Below are positions 5,894 through 7,321 of a stretch of 7,321 nt of DNA, piece by piece. Under the pieces are notes generated by a model. It saw only the letters and a list, made by a program, of their open reading frames with translations. It had not been told where the DNA came from and did no database searches. The stretch covers positions 1 to 7,321 of the forward strand of contig JAAXWV010000062.1 in assembly GCA_013334845.1 (NCBI GenBank), given 5' to 3'. The DNA is from Candidatus Roizmanbacteria bacterium. Lineage in GTDB: Bacteria > Patescibacteriota > Microgenomatia > UBA1406 > GWC2-37-13. The first letter of the stretch is position 1. Each line of letters opens with the position of its first letter. Both the position numbers and the translations under genes were made by a program.

Positions 5894-7321
5894 ATGTTTG
5901 AAGTTCTAGGTGCAAAGTCGATAGCTGGCGAAGAGGAAGAGACCTTAAAATTCTGGTCTGATAATGATATATTCAAAAAAACCATCAGCAACCGAATCAA
6001 CTCGCCGCACTTTGTTTTCTTTGAAGGCCCACCGACAGCAAACGGCTTGCCTGGAATTCATCATTGCCTTTCGCGCATTTACAAGGACACTGTTTGCAGA
6101 TGGCACACCATGCACGGCTTCAGGGTCGACAGGAAAGCCGGCTGGGACACCCACGGTCTGCCAGTAGAGCTGGAAGTTGAGAAACAGCTTGGTTTCTCCG
6201 GCAAGCAGGAAATAGAAAAATACGGAATCGAACCCTTCATCAAAAAATGCAAGGATTCTGTTTTCAAATACGAGAGCCAATGGGTCAAGATGACCGAAAG
6301 AATCGCTTTCTGGCTTGATTTCGAACATCAGTACATGACCCTAAAGAATGACTACATCGAATCGCTATGGTGGATTCTCAAAACAACCTGGGACAAAGGT
6401 TTGCTCTATCAGGGCTACAAGGTCGTACCGTATTGCCCAAGGTGCGGAACCACGCTCAGTTCTCACGAAGTTGCCCAAGGTTATGAAGAAACAAAAGATC
6501 CGTCGATATTTGTAAAGATGGAGCTTGTTGATGAGCCAGGTACATGTTTCCTTGTTTGGACAACCACCCCTTGGACGTTGCCGGCAAACGTTGCCTTGGC
6601 TGTCAAAGCCGATGTTGACTACGTCAAAGTCAAAAAAGGCGACGACATGCTGATAATGGTTGAAAACCTTGTTGCCCCTGTGCTTGAAAAGGATTATGAA
6701 ATAATCGACAGGTTCAAGGGTTCGACCCTTGCCGGTAAGCAGTACAAACCGCTTTACACGTTCATGAAACCTGACAAAAAAGCTTATTATGTAATAACAG
6801 CCGATTTTGTCGGTGTCCAGGACGGTTCAGGCATAGTCCACATTGCTCCGGCGTTTGGCACCGATGACATGGAACAATCCAGGAAATATGACCTTCCGGT
6901 GCTCATGACTGTCAATGAAGCTGGAAAATTCCTTCCCGAGATAACTCCTTGGGCAGGTAGATTCGTAAAAGATGCCGATGTCGACATCATCATGGATTTA
7001 AAGACTCGAGGAATACTCTTCAAGTCAGGAAAGATAACACACACCTATCCGTTCTGCTGGAGATGTGATTCGCCTCTGCTCTATCTTGCAAAACCCTCAT
7101 GGTACATAAAAATGTCCGCTTTGCGTGACAACCTGATAAAAAACAATGAAACCGTAACATGGTACCCAAACCACATTAAAGAAGGCAGATTTGGAGAATG
7201 GCTTCGCGAAGTCAAAGACTGGGCAATATCGCGTGAACGTTATTGGGGAACGCCTCTTCCAATCTGGGTTTGTGAAAAGTGTGGAAAGCAGATTGCCGTT
7301 GGCTCAATAAAAGAACTGAAG
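5894..7321 (+). CDS. ileS: Isoleucyl-tRNA synthetase, IleRS2 type, N-terminal 476 residues (cut by window end)
   Basis: This cytoplasmic enzyme charges tRNA-Ile with isoleucine (class I aminoacyl-tRNA synthetase, EC 6.1.1.5). In the Rossmann catalytic domain, FFEGPPTANGLPGIHH (42-57) carries the signature motif as GIHH (54-57) in place of HIGH, and GWDTHGLPVE (83-92) follows. The CP1 editing domain that removes mischarged valine shows WTTTPWTLPAN (222-232) and GSGIVHIAPAFGTDD (311-325), including the conserved editing-site Asp. The second catalytic half begins with ISRERYWGTPLPIW (445-458). Three CxxC pairs (C181/C184, C388/C391, C460/C463) may bind zinc. The KMSKS loop and anticodon-binding domain lie beyond the window; full-length enzymes run to about 1000 residues or more. 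The 476 codons are open to the last base. The motif set excludes LeuRS and ValRS. It diverges from the short ORF at 5753 and has its own promoter and Shine-Dalgarno. Confidence 0.97.
   Translation, partial: MFEVLGAKSIAGEEEETLKFWSDNDIFKKTISNRINSPHFVFFEGPPTANGLPGIHHCLSRIYKDTVCRWHTMHGFRVDRKAGWDTHGLPVELEVEKQLGFSGKQEIEKYGIEPFIKKCKDSVFKYESQWVKMTERIAFWLDFEHQYMTLKNDYIESLWWILKTTWDKGLLYQGYKVVPYCPRCGTTLSSHEVAQGYEETKDPSIFVKMELVDEPGTCFLVWTTTPWTLPANVALAVKADVDYVKVKKGDDMLIMVENLVAPVLEKDYEIIDRFKGSTLAGKQYKPLYTFMKPDKKAYYVITADFVGVQDGSGIVHIAPAFGTDDMEQSRKYDLPVLMTVNEAGKFLPEITPWAGRFVKDADVDIIMDLKTRGILFKSGKITHTYPFCWRCDSPLLYLAKPSWYIKMSALRDNLIKNNETVTWYPNHIKEGRFGEWLREVKDWAISRERYWGTPLPIWVCEKCGKQIAVGSIKELK

Noticed and set aside
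5945..6328. Minus-strand ORF of 127 codons inside ileS.
   Set aside because: The plus-strand frame carries unmistakable IleRS motifs over the same bases, so this is a shadow.

Overview
The window looks like part of a genome from an uncultivated bacterium, moderately AT-rich, possibly from a candidate phylum such as the CPR/Patescibacteria. That placement is an inference. It rests on a DUF2079-type membrane protein, a wHTH regulator fused to a worn-down NTPase-like domain, apparently leaderless starts and a large protein of unrecognised family. No rRNA or other marker gene fixes the taxonomy.

Layout. From 1 to 5482 everything convincing is on the minus strand. In transcription order it holds a DUF2079-type integral membrane protein (5482 to 4103), a 234-bp gap plus an operator/promoter, a transcriptional regulator (about 3827 to 2713) and, 2 bp after it, a 491-codon ORF of unknown family (2710 to 1235). 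That ORF stops at one TAA. The same reading frame then stays open for 411 more codons to the left edge of the window. The regulator and the large protein form one probable operon driven by an extended -10 promoter at 3836-3865, with a perfect 9-bp inverted repeat lying over its -35 region and spacer. The simplest reading is an autoregulated wHTH protein controlling itself and the large protein.

From 5520 to 7321 the signals differ. A short membrane-protein ORF (5753, minus strand) and isoleucyl-tRNA synthetase (5894 onward, plus strand, cut by the window end) diverge from a 140-bp intergenic region. Each has a strong Shine-Dalgarno sequence and its own promoter-like elements. The short ORF overlaps the DUF2079 gene out of frame and may be truncated.

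Three places look damaged or recoded: the in-frame TAA at 1235-1237, a probable one-base frameshift at the start of the regulator (about 3787), and the 5' end of the DUF2079 gene (about 5480-5520). They could be sequencing errors, real gene decay, or in the last case a recombination or assembly junction. The most notable protein feature is the IleRS signature motif, which reads GIHH instead of HIGH and marks the IleRS2-type enzyme linked to mupirocin tolerance.
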